From NCBI RefSeq assembly GCF_000428845.1, contig NZ_AUAS01000014.1, forward strand, positions 124,001-188,000: 64,000 bases of DNA, given 5' to 3'. Shown piece by piece: positions 25,701 to 33,438 of this stretch. Every line of letters begins with the position of its first letter. The first letter of the stretch is position 1. A program made the position numbers and the translations under genes. The notes under the pieces are model-generated. The model did no database searches, was not told the origin of the DNA, and was given only the letters and a program-made list of their open reading frames with translations. The stretch comes from Dyadobacter alkalitolerans DSM 23607 (GTDB lineage Bacteria > Bacteroidota > Bacteroidia > Cytophagales > Spirosomataceae).

Positions 25701-26134
25701 AGTCGGTTCAAAATGCTGTATTCGAGCAAAAAGATCCGTTGTTGATTTACAAATTTGAATCGGTTGAGCTTTTCAAACGCTTCCTAAGCAAGGTGAATTT
25801 TGATATGATCTCCTTCCTGATGAAGGCGGATATTCCTCAGGAAGAGGCGGTTCCGGCTACTGCGGTGCAGCAAACCGTGCGTCGCCCTGCGCCAGCGCCT
25901 GAGTTGCATACCAACCGTGAGGAGGATTTTGACCTGGATATGGACGGCGGCCCGAACGAGTACGCCCGTAATATGGAGTCAACCATAAAGGCACAGCCCG
26001 TTCGCACCATTAAAATCGCGGACCGGAACCAGAAAGTATCTGTCCAGTATCGCGATGGCCGAATTTTGCGTGACGTGAAATTCAAAAAAGTGGAGCAGGA
26101 AGTGAAGAACGGAGACTGCGTCGTGATCGAATAA
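22787..26134 (+). CDS. secA: Preprotein translocase ATPase SecA
   Basis: 1115 residues, cytosolic and membrane-bound motor of Sec export. Walker A MATGEGKT near residue 190, the [21 protein letters not shown] Walker B region near 295-315, GRIMDGRR near 520, NMAGRGTDI near 685, and the [19 protein letters not shown] motif VI region near 710. It is longer than E. coli SecA (901) through inserts in the first NBD and preprotein-crosslinking region, common in Bacteroidota. The C-terminus ends NGDCVVIE and has no zinc-binding Cys-rich SecB-binding tail. A strong terminator follows. Confidence 0.98.
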   Translation: [1115 protein letters not shown]

Positions 26135-26160
26135 TCATTCACAAAGCATTAATAAATTGT

Positions 26161-26196
26161 AAAGCCCTGCCCTTCTGAATGGATTGGCAGGGCTTT
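26161..26196 (+). terminator. Intrinsic terminator after secA
   Basis: Perfect 11-bp stem aaagccctgcc/ggcagggcttt, loop of 14, then tttgat. Lies 26 bases past the secA stop. Confidence 0.8.
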
Positions 26197-26268
26197 TGAT
26201 GGAAAGGAAATCAGTATTTATACGATATTTGTATTTTACAGCAAGTCATTAACGAAACATAACCCTGC

Positions 26269-26928
26269 ATGAGACTGCACAAAGAAGGTTACACCATCAT
26301 GGCCATTACAGCCATTATATTGATACTGATAAACTTAGGCATATATTATCTGCTGCCTGACGGTTATTGGATTCCAAGATTGGTGTTGATTGGCAGTGTT
26401 ATCGTATTCTTTCTCGTAGTTCAGTTTTTCCGCGTTCCAAAGCGTGTGGTGTATAAAAGTGACAGACAGATCGTCGCGCCCTGCGATGGAAAAGTCGTGG
26501 TAATTGAAGAAGTGGTTGAGAGTGAGTATTTTAAAGGGCCAAGGAGACAAATCAGCATTTTCATGTCTCCACTTAATGTGCATATCAACTGGAACCCGAT
26601 CAGCGGTGTGATCCAGTATTTCAAATATCATCCCGGATTATATCTTGTTGCGTGGCACCCTAAATCCAGCACAGATAACGAGCGCACAACCGTTGTTATC
26701 AAGACCATTGAAGGCATCGAAATCCTTTTCCGCCAGATTGCAGGTGCGGCAGCGCGTCGTATACGCTGGTATGTGAAGGAAGGCGACCAGGTGGAGCAGA
26801 GCACGGAAATGGGTTTTATCAAATTTGGCTCACGCGTGGACATTTACCTGCCGCTGGATGCGGAAGTAAAGGTTAATTTGCAGGACAAAACAGTAGGAAG
26901 CGTAACCGTACTGGCGGAATTAAAATAG
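26269..26928 (+). CDS. psd: Phosphatidylserine decarboxylase family protein
   Basis: 219 residues, membrane-associated, makes phosphatidylethanolamine from phosphatidylserine. Two hydrophobic segments near the N-terminus (about 11-30 and 36-55) anchor it. Conserved are APCDGKV, IFMSPLNVHINW (His pair region), and the FGSR motif (Gly187-Ser188), where the family self-cleaves and Ser becomes the pyruvoyl cofactor. This is the short PSD-A type, not the long E. coli type. The ATG at 26269 is used; one at 26299 is possible. Its 3' end overlaps that of the rhomboid gene on the other strand by 9 bases. Confidence 0.92.
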   Translation: MRLHKEGYTIMAITAIILILINLGIYYLLPDGYWIPRLVLIGSVIVFFLVVQFFRVPKRVVYKSDRQIVAPCDGKVVVIEEVVESEYFKGPRRQISIFMSPLNVHINWNPISGVIQYFKYHPGLYLVAWHPKSSTDNERTTVVIKTIEGIEILFRQIAGAAARRIRWYVKEGDQVEQSTEMGFIKFGSRVDIYLPLDAEVKVNLQDKTVGSVTVLAELK

Positions 26929-27540
26929 TCGCCAGCTCAAAATCTGCTGTAAAAACCCGGGAACCGCGCTGGGATAAACTACGGCCATAAACACAAATCC
27001 GAAGATCGCGCCGACCATGTGCGCGCTGTGGTTCACATAACTCGTTCCGCGCTTGGATTCATAAAATGAATATCCTAAGAAGAGCAGTCCGAAGATAAAT
27101 CCGGGCATACAGATAAAGAAATACAAGCAAACCTGCATCAAAGGCGAATAAAGGATTGCAGCAAAAAGCACGGCTGAAACGCCACCGGACGCACCCAGCG
27201 AATTGTATTTGGAGTTATTCCGATGTTTCAGGAATGTCGGAATATCCGAAACAATGATCCCGACAATGTAAAGAAACAAGAAATAAATGGTGCCGCTCGG
27301 CCCGAAAAGCATGGCAAAAAGCCTTTCGATTCCTTCTCCTACAAACCACAAACTGAGCATATTGAAGATCAAATGCCCAAAATCCGCGTGAACAAAACCC
27401 GATGTTACAAAACGGTAATATTCATTGCGCTGTGTGACTTTATAGGGATTGAGGATCAGTTTGTCCATTAAACTGTAATTGTTCAAGGCATAATAGCTGA
27501 TTCCGGATGTGATAATGACGAGTATGAGGGTTATGGACAT
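26920..27540 (-). CDS. Rhomboid-family intramembrane serine protease
   Basis: 206 residues, six predicted membrane helices, inner membrane. It has the catalytic Ser118 in GASGG, the GHLIFNML motif (His56-Asn60) that stabilises the oxyanion site, and His174 in AHMVGAIFG, so all elements of an active rhomboid are present. It cleaves membrane proteins within or near the lipid bilayer; its substrates are unknown. It converges with psd with a 9-base overlap and lies 27 bases after the polyprenyl synthase start side gene, in the same direction, so it may share its transcript. Confidence 0.92.
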   Translation of the reverse strand: MSITLILVIITSGISYYALNNYSLMDKLILNPYKVTQRNEYYRFVTSGFVHADFGHLIFNMLSLWFVGEGIERLFAMLFGPSGTIYFLFLYIVGIIVSDIPTFLKHRNNSKYNSLGASGGVSAVLFAAILYSPLMQVCLYFFICMPGFIFGLLFLGYSFYESKRGTSYVNHSAHMVGAIFGFVFMAVVYPSAVPGFLQQILSWRLF

Positions 27541-27567
27541 GTTCGGTGTTGAATGTTTGAATGATTG

Positions 27568-28542
27568 TTACTTTTCGCGCTCAACCAGTTGCTCGGCAAA
27601 TTGCAGCAATGGTTGCTTTCTTTCTTCATCAATTTTCAGTGCGTGCAGGCTGGAAAGCCCTTTGGTAAAATATTCCTGGATTTTTTGTTCGGTGAATGGC
27701 CGGATGCCCAGCTTTTCGTAAATGGCTGTAACGCCCGCCACTTTTTCCTGCTTATCGAAATCAGCCAGACCGATCCATTTATCCAGTTCGGCTTTTGATT
27801 CCTGATCCGCTTTGGACAATGCTTCAATCAGCAGGAATGTCTTTTTGTTTGAAATAATATCACCACCGACCTGCTTTCCAAATTTATCGGGATCGCCATA
27901 AACATCCAGGAGATCGTCTTTTAATTGAAAACCAATCCCCATATTTTCCCCTGCCGAATAAAGCAGCTGAATGGATTCTTCATCAGCGCCGCCGATAATC
28001 CCGCCCAGTTCCAATGCAAAACCGAGCAAAACCGACGTTTTCAGGCGGATCATGCTCAGATATTCTTCTTCGGTAACGTCCCAGCGGGTTTCAAAATTCA
28101 TATCCAGCTGTTGTCCTTCGCAAACTTCTGCGGCCGTTTTATTGAATCTTTCCAAAACACGGCGCAGCTTTTCGGCAGGAATGTCCAGCAGCAGGTCATA
28201 GGCCTTTATTAACATCACATCTCCCGACAAAATCGCCGTGTTCGCATTCCATTTTTCATGAACGGTCAGCTTTCCCCTTCGCAGCGGCGCCTGGTCCATA
28301 ATGTCATCATGCATCAATGTGAAATTGTGAAAAACTTCAACGGCCATGGCTGGTTTCACAGCATTTTCCCATTGATCAGAATATATAGAAGCGGCAAGTA
28401 ATGTCAGCAAAGGGCGGAAACGCTTGCCGCCGAGCGACATAATGTAGCGGATCGGCTCATAAAGCTCAGCGGGATGGGCGCCGTAGGATTGTTTTTCAAA
28501 CTCAATTTGCAGTGTCTGCAGTAATTGTTCGGGTTTAATCAT
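27568..28542 (-). CDS. Polyprenyl (isoprenyl) diphosphate synthase
   Basis: 324 residues from the ATG at 28542 (MIKPEQLL); a TTG 24 bases upstream is less likely. Head-to-tail condensation of IPP onto allylic diphosphates. First Asp-rich motif DDIMD (79-83) and second DDLLD (209-213) bind Mg2+-diphosphate; GGKRFRP (38-44) binds IPP. Phe74, five residues before the first motif, often limits chain length, so a C15-C20 product is possible, but the length cannot be fixed from sequence. The IspH product, also encoded in this window, supplies its substrates. Confidence 0.9.
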   Translation of the reverse strand: MIKPEQLLQTLQIEFEKQSYGAHPAELYEPIRYIMSLGGKRFRPLLTLLAASIYSDQWENAVKPAMAVEVFHNFTLMHDDIMDQAPLRRGKLTVHEKWNANTAILSGDVMLIKAYDLLLDIPAEKLRRVLERFNKTAAEVCEGQQLDMNFETRWDVTEEEYLSMIRLKTSVLLGFALELGGIIGGADEESIQLLYSAGENMGIGFQLKDDLLDVYGDPDKFGKQVGGDIISNKKTFLLIEALSKADQESKAELDKWIGLADFDKQEKVAGVTAIYEKLGIRPFTEQKIQEYFTKGLSSLHALKIDEERKQPLLQFAEQLVEREK

Positions 28543-28677
28543 TCGCAGGGTAAAAAAGATCCGCAAGTCAGATCTGACGGGTAAAATAGTAACGTTTTGA
28601 TTTGATCAGATATGTATGCAAAGTAGGGAAAATTAATAACTTTGAGATTCCGCCTATCATATATTAATTCACCCCGC

Positions 28678-29508
28678 ATGCCTTTTCACCAATATTTCAA
28701 CGGAGAAATCCTTCCTATTGACAGCCCGGTTTTCAAGACCAATGATCTTGGGTTACTCCGCGGTTTCGGCCTTTTTGACTATTTCAGGACTTATAATGGC
28801 GTGCCTTTCCGCTGGGACGATTACTGGCAGCGGTTTGAAAATTCGGCGCGTTTGATGAAACTGACATTGCCCGTAACGCAGCAGGAAACCGCAAAAGTGC
28901 TGGCCGATCTGCACGCTATGTCAGGTGAGCGGGAAGTTGCTTTTCGTTTTGTATTAACCGGCGGCTATGCACCGGACAGCGTTAATGTTGTTGAACCTAA
29001 CTTTTTGATCCGGACTGAGGCTTTGCCCCAAGACAATCCAGCAGGCCGTTTGAAAGGAATCAAAGTGTTGCCCTATGACTATGTCCGCGATTTGCCGGAA
29101 GTGAAAACGACGAATTACCTGCATATGGTGCTGATGGCCGACGAACTGCGACGCCAGCAAGCTGCCGATTTGCTTTTCCACAAAGAAGGGGAGGTCAGCG
29201 AGCTGACGCGAAGCAACATTTTCATTTTTCAGGGAGATAAGCTCATTACTTCCGACCGCAACATTCTCAAAGGCATTACCCGGAAAGTGGTTATGGAGCT
29301 TGCCAAGCCTCATTTTAAAGTGGAGGTGCGGCCGGTAATGTATAAAGAGGTCATTATGGCTGACGAGGTGTTCACAACCAGCACTACCAAGTGGGTGATG
29401 CCCGTGGTGCAGATCGGCGACTTGCCAGTGGGCAATGGCGAAGCCGGAAAACGGACGCTTTTCTTGCAGCAGTTGTTTGAAAAACTGGTCGCCAATTGGG
29501 GCAAATAA
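28678..29508 (+). CDS. Class IV aminotransferase (PLP)
   Basis: 276 residues from the ATG at 28678 (MPFHQYFNG). Fold type IV PLP enzyme. The catalytic Lys143 lies in EVKTTNYL, with GEVSELTRSNIF (phosphate/carboxylate loop) and DEVFTTSTTKWVMPV near the C-terminus. The family includes branched-chain aminotransferase, D-amino acid aminotransferase and aminodeoxychorismate lyase (PabC). The sequence does not decide; the YFRTYNG N-terminal region is compatible with an IlvE/DAAT-like role. Downstream is a hairpin serving the opposite gene. Confidence 0.82.
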   Translation: MPFHQYFNGEILPIDSPVFKTNDLGLLRGFGLFDYFRTYNGVPFRWDDYWQRFENSARLMKLTLPVTQQETAKVLADLHAMSGEREVAFRFVLTGGYAPDSVNVVEPNFLIRTEALPQDNPAGRLKGIKVLPYDYVRDLPEVKTTNYLHMVLMADELRRQQAADLLFHKEGEVSELTRSNIFIFQGDKLITSDRNILKGITRKVVMELAKPHFKVEVRPVMYKEVIMADEVFTTSTTKWVMPVVQIGDLPVGNGEAGKRTLFLQQLFEKLVANWGK

Positions 29509-29511
29509 AAA

Positions 29512-29540
29512 AAAGTGGCAAGCCGGTTGGCTGCCACTTT
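29512..29540 (-). terminator. Intrinsic terminator between converging genes
   Basis: Stem aaagtggca/tgccacttt with an inner gcc/ggc pairing; on the minus strand it is followed by a run of T, so it serves mainly the lipoprotein gene at 29565. Confidence 0.7.
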
Positions 29541-29564
29541 CCGATTCTCGTAATAAGCTAAAAT

Positions 29565-30425
29565 TTATTTAGGTGCATTTGGTGAATCCTTATTGACGAT
29601 GGGCCATACGCCAGGTCTTGGAACGCTTACGCCCTTGGTCATGCCTCTTTTCATTTCATCCGGCCCGAAATAGTATAGCGGCCAGCCTTTATAGGTAAGC
29701 TGTTTTTTGCCAAAAACATCAATCGTTGCGAACATTGTTTTGTCGAGATTGGAAGGAAGTCCTTTCACTTCGTTTACCTCGTAAATTGGCCATGTCCCGT
29801 CTTTTTGCTGATCATTAGTTGTCCAATTGTTGATCCCAGACGAATCGCGGGCGAATGCATACAATGTTCTGCCCATGCCGTCCACAAAAAACTGCGTTTC
29901 TCCCGTCCCTTCCGTCAAATCAGGTTTGTAGGATTTTCCGTCGCTTCCCACAAGCTGCGCATTGGCCAACATAATCGTGTAATCCGTCTTGGCGACAAAC
30001 CAGATTCCACCTACATTATCACCATTCGCTTCACCGGCCTTTGCATCATTTTTATAATAATACAAAGGCCATCCTTTATAGGTGGTTTGTGGTTTGCCGT
30101 CAGCACGGGTAATGTTGGCAAAATCGCCGGCCGTAAGGTCGCCGTCGATTTTAAGCTTGGAAAGATCGCTTACAGCGAAAACAGGCCAGTTCGACTCGCA
30201 GTTGCCGGAGCAGTTGGAGCTTCCGTTGGCGTCTTTGGAAAAGAAATAGAGTGTCTTGCCATCCTTATCGGTCAAAATCCTTCCTAATGTGGCATTGTCT
30301 TTAAGCTGAATGTCATTGGCGATAGGCGTCGGATCCGTTTCCGGGTCGTCATCCGAGCAGGATATGGCTACGGACATGATCAGGCCCAGGATAAAGAGCA
30401 TGCGGGTGAATTGAAATAATTTCAT
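29565..30425 (-). CDS. COG4315-type lipoprotein with two tandem domains
   Basis: 286 residues. Lipoprotein signal to the lipobox ISC (Cys23), then an acidic linker. Two tandem halves of about 100 residues (about 48-145 and 175-275) repeat the pattern GxTLYxF...WPxY/F...TYKGWPLYY(Y/F), which marks the secreted repeat family PF03640 (Lipoprotein_15). The first half holds NCSGNCESNWP with two cysteines; the matching place in the second half (NNWTTNDQQKDGTWP) has none. The family's function is not established; a role in redox or metal handling is a guess. It is transcribed alone. Confidence 0.82.
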   Translation of the reverse strand: MKLFQFTRMLFILGLIMSVAISCSDDDPETDPTPIANDIQLKDNATLGRILTDKDGKTLYFFSKDANGSSNCSGNCESNWPVFAVSDLSKLKIDGDLTAGDFANITRADGKPQTTYKGWPLYYYKNDAKAGEANGDNVGGIWFVAKTDYTIMLANAQLVGSDGKSYKPDLTEGTGETQFFVDGMGRTLYAFARDSSGINNWTTNDQQKDGTWPIYEVNEVKGLPSNLDKTMFATIDVFGKKQLTYKGWPLYYFGPDEMKRGMTKGVSVPRPGVWPIVNKDSPNAPK

Positions 30426-30503
30426 GGGTTCAATTTTTTATTGTTAGAGATGAATTGGATTGTCGTGAATACGAGCTAAGCCATCCGAAGGTTGCGCAAC
30501 AAA

Positions 30504-30530
30504 AAAAGCATAACCAATGGCTATGCTTTT
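30504..30530 (-). terminator. Intrinsic terminator after thiL
   Basis: 12-bp stem with one mismatch (aaaagcataacc/ggctatgctttt), 3-nt loop, followed by a T run on the minus strand; 23 bases past the thiL stop. Confidence 0.75.
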
Positions 30531-30552
30531 CTAAGTGAATGCGAATCGTTTT

Positions 30553-31572
30553 TCAGCTCCAACCCTGCGCCGTGATCGGCACCAGGCTGTCTCCTTTGGT
30601 GTGGAGCACTATTTCTTCCTTATCTCCCGTCATGTAGCCTATAAAGCTGATTTTGGGATTGTTTTTAATCAAATCATAAGATGCCTGTGAAACTGTGAAA
30701 AGCAGTTCGTAATCTTCACCGCCGTTCATCGCCGCCGTGATCGGGCCAATGTTCAGCTCCGAAGCAGCGAGGTAAGTTTGCTCGTCAATTGGAATTCTTT
30801 CTTCAAAAACCACCGCACCCACGCCCGATTGCGCACACAAATGCAACAGATCCGAAGCCAATCCATCCGACACATCGATCATGGAAGTGGGCAGCACGCC
30901 TGCTTCTGCAAGCTCGTATATGACGTCCATACGCGCTTCCGGGCGAAGCTGGCGCTGGATTACGTAATCTTTTCCTTCCAGTTCCGGCTGCATATCAGGA
31001 TTGGCAAGGAAAACCTGTTTTTCCCTTTCAAGCAGCTGCAAACCGAGGTAAGCGCCGCCCAGATCGCCCGTAACACATAGCAGATCGTTGGCTTTTGCCG
31101 TGTTTCTATAAGTAATTTTATCCTTTTTAACCTTCCCAAAAACGCTTACGGAAATCAAAAGCCCCGATCTTGAAGACGAAGTGTCACCGCCAACCAGATC
31201 CACATTGAAATCTGCACAAGCCGCTTTCATGCCGGCATATAGTTCATCAATCGCTTCCAGTGAAAACCGGTTGCTTAATGCCAGATTCACAGTGACTTGC
31301 CTCGGAATGCCGTTCATCGCTGCAATGTCCGACACGTTCACCGAGATCGCTTTGTAACCCAAATGTTTCAAAGGGAAAAAGGTAAGGTCGAAATGCACGC
31401 CTTCCAGCAGCATATCCGTTGATAGCAAGCCAAATTCCTCACCCGTATCGATCACCGCCGCATCGTCGCCGATTCCCCTTATCGTATCCGGTAATGTTGT
31501 TTTTATTCCGCTGTTTATTCTTTTTATAAGCCCGAATTCCCCCAGGCTGCTTATTTCAGTTCTTGTTTCCAT
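30553..31572 (-). CDS. thiL: Thiamine-monophosphate kinase
   Basis: 339 residues, cytosolic. Phosphorylates thiamine monophosphate to thiamine diphosphate, the last step of TPP synthesis. PurM-like fold with FGLIKRI near the N-terminus, GIGDDAAVID (Mg-ATP site), LLSTDMLLEGVHF, VNVSDIAAMNG, GGDTSSSRSG and C-terminal SDGLASDLLHL and NGGEDYELLF. All motifs of the family are present at normal length. It is monocistronic, with terminators on both sides, and no thiamine riboswitch is seen upstream. Confidence 0.96.
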   Translation of the reverse strand: METRTEISSLGEFGLIKRINSGIKTTLPDTIRGIGDDAAVIDTGEEFGLLSTDMLLEGVHFDLTFFPLKHLGYKAISVNVSDIAAMNGIPRQVTVNLALSNRFSLEAIDELYAGMKAACADFNVDLVGGDTSSSRSGLLISVSVFGKVKKDKITYRNTAKANDLLCVTGDLGGAYLGLQLLEREKQVFLANPDMQPELEGKDYVIQRQLRPEARMDVIYELAEAGVLPTSMIDVSDGLASDLLHLCAQSGVGAVVFEERIPIDEQTYLAASELNIGPITAAMNGGEDYELLFTVSQASYDLIKNNPKISFIGYMTGDKEEIVLHTKGDSLVPITAQGWS

Positions 31573-31595
31573 GGTGCAAAATTAGCTAAAAAAAG

Positions 31596-31625
31596 CGAAG
31601 CCACTTCCTGTGGGAAATGGCTTCG
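31596..31625 (-). terminator. Intrinsic terminator after small lipoprotein gene
   Basis: Stem cgaagccactt.../...aaatggcttcg followed by seven T on the minus strand, 50 bases past the stop of the gene at 31675. Confidence 0.8.
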
Positions 31626-31674
31626 TAATATTATAGACTATCTCAAAAGCATTGTAATATGCTAATGGAGAGGA

Positions 31675-32130
31675 TTATGGATTGCTTAATGTGTATTCGT
31701 TGATTGTTCCGCCGGTTTTTGGGCTGGATTTCAATCTGGTCAGAATCAGTCTGGCGTCGTCCAGGGATGTAATTGTGAATTCAACGGTTCCGCCGCTTCC
31801 TGTTGGCTGAGGGGTTAACTCTCTAAGAATCAGCTTGGAATCACCGTCCAGTTCCCAGGTGCCGCTGAATGTGCTGCCGTCGAACTCCGTATAGGAAACC
31901 GTTTTCGTGCCGGACGCGTCATTTAATGTCAGTCTGAAAGCCGAATAAGCCGGGACCGCATTGGTTGACCCTCCTCTGGTGTAGACAACCGTCGGCCCGT
32001 GCTTCACAGATTCAGCCGTCCACGCTTTCGCAATACGCTCTGATACGGGTTTTACTTTTTTCTTACATCCGGTTGCAATCAGGGTCAGTGCCAGTATTGT
32101 ACACCAAATTAAAGAGTAACTTTTTTTCAT
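31675..32130 (-). CDS. Small lipoprotein, lipocalin-like
   Basis: 151 residues from the ATG at 32130 (MKKSYSLIWCTILALTLIATGC); an upstream in-frame start would add 24 residues ahead of a clean lipoprotein signal. The lipobox ATGC gives a lipid-anchored Cys at about residue 22. The rest is beta-rich with SGTWELDGDSKLILRE and FTITSLDDARLILTR, resembling the lipocalin-like domains of Bacteroidota lipoproteins. No function is known. Confidence 0.75.
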   Translation of the reverse strand: MKKSYSLIWCTILALTLIATGCKKKVKPVSERIAKAWTAESVKHGPTVVYTRGGSTNAVPAYSAFRLTLNDASGTKTVSYTEFDGSTFSGTWELDGDSKLILRELTPQPTGSGGTVEFTITSLDDARLILTRLKSSPKTGGTINEYTLSNP

Positions 32131-32258
32131 ATTTCGTTTTCTTGAATTTCCTAAACAGAACGCCAAGTTCTTACATTTTAGTCTTATTATCAAAATATTC
32201 ATCCAAGATCATTTTTAATTTCCAACCGAAAATCCGTAATCACTAAATTGCGGGCTAA

Positions 32259-32498
32259 ATGGCAGTAATGAAAGAATATACAAAAGCACAGCTTGCGCTC
32301 AGAAACGGGCAGGATAGGGAGGAAATCTGGTGCGCATACAAGGGCATAATCTATGATGTAACCGCATCGCGACTCTGGCGAAACGGGCATCATTATGAGC
32401 ATTGGGCGGGCCAGGACCTCACCAAGGAATTGGGCGATGCGCCACACTCGGAAAAGGTTTTTAAGCGCTTCAATGCGATTGGAAAACTACAATCCTGA
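32259..32498 (+). CDS. Small soluble cytochrome b5-like heme-binding protein
   Basis: 79 residues, no signal peptide or membrane segment. Cytochrome b5-like fold: EYTKAQLALRNG start, IWCAYKGIIYDVT, then NGHHYEHWAGQDLTKEL and APHSEKV. Axial heme ligands are likely His45 or His48 together with His63. Eukaryotic b5 domains have a HPGG ligand motif; here it is replaced by HHYEH, as in the short prokaryotic b5 proteins. No oxidase or desaturase partner is adjacent. The ATG at 32259 is used; ATG at 32268 is an alternative. Confidence 0.8.
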   Translation: MAVMKEYTKAQLALRNGQDREEIWCAYKGIIYDVTASRLWRNGHHYEHWAGQDLTKELGDAPHSEKVFKRFNAIGKLQS

Positions 32499-32551
32499 AA
32501 AGCCAGCCAGGTCAGACAACATTATCATTACAGCTGAACGCCAACACATTC

Positions 32552-33397
32552 ATGCAGCAAACCTATTTAATAGCGGATAGCGGATCTACGAAAACCGACT
32601 GGGTCATAAAGGGTCCGGCAGGCGAACATTCGTTTCAGTCCGCCGGCATCAATCCATTTTATCAGACTGCCGAGGAAATTATCCCGGTTCTGGAAAAGGA
32701 AGTTGTGCCTAATCTGATTGGGGCGATTGACAAAATATACTTTTTCGGAGCCGGTTGTGCCGATCAAAAGACGAGTAAGCCCGTTTTTGATGCATTGACT
32801 AGCTGCATTTCTTCTGCTGACATTATTGAAGTTGCGTCGGATATGCTGGGGGCGGCGCGTGGGTTGTGCGGGCATGAGCCGGGTTTGGCGTGTATTTTGG
32901 GCACGGGTGCAAACAATGCATATTATGATGGCACCAACATTGTCCGTTCCATCGGTTCGCTGGGTTTCTGGCTCGGCGATGAGGGAAGCGGTTCCTATCT
33001 GGGAAAAACATTGGTTGTTCATTTCCTGCAAAATGAGTTGCCGGATGATTTGCATGCGCATTTTACAACTCAATTCCCGGACCTGAACCGGCTGTCTGTG
33101 TTAGATAATGCTTATAAAAAACCTTATCCTAACCGCTATTTTGCATCATTTTCAACATTCATTGCAGCGCATAGGGAGCATTCATTCTTGCAGAATATGA
33201 TCGAAAACGCTTTCACGCTTTTTGTTGAAAAATACATTTGCAAGCATAAAGAGGCCGCAACCGTTCCTGTTCATTTTACCGGTTCTATTGCCTTTTATTA
33301 TCAGGATATTTTAAAAAATGTTTTGGAAAAAAAAGGACTAAAACCCGGACGCATCTTGCGCTCGCCGCTGGAAGGACTTTTGCAGTATTATTCCTGA
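32552..33397 (+). CDS. BadF/BadG-type N-acetylglucosamine kinase-like ATPase
   Basis: 281 residues, ASKHA fold. Phosphate-1 motif YLIADSGSTKTDWVI at the N-terminus, FFGAGCAD, ACILGTGANN (phosphate-2), and GDEGSGSYLGK, which is the sugar-kinase adenosine/sugar region. These features are those of bacterial GlcNAc kinases (BadF family). It probably phosphorylates an amino sugar in wall recycling, in keeping with anmK elsewhere in the window, but the substrate is not proved. It follows the b5 gene by 53 bases. Confidence 0.85.
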   Translation: MQQTYLIADSGSTKTDWVIKGPAGEHSFQSAGINPFYQTAEEIIPVLEKEVVPNLIGAIDKIYFFGAGCADQKTSKPVFDALTSCISSADIIEVASDMLGAARGLCGHEPGLACILGTGANNAYYDGTNIVRSIGSLGFWLGDEGSGSYLGKTLVVHFLQNELPDDLHAHFTTQFPDLNRLSVLDNAYKKPYPNRYFASFSTFIAAHREHSFLQNMIENAFTLFVEKYICKHKEAATVPVHFTGSIAFYYQDILKNVLEKKGLKPGRILRSPLEGLLQYYS

Positions 33398-33438
33398 TCT
33401 GCTACAATAAAAAAAGCATCGAACGTTAATCCTGCGCC

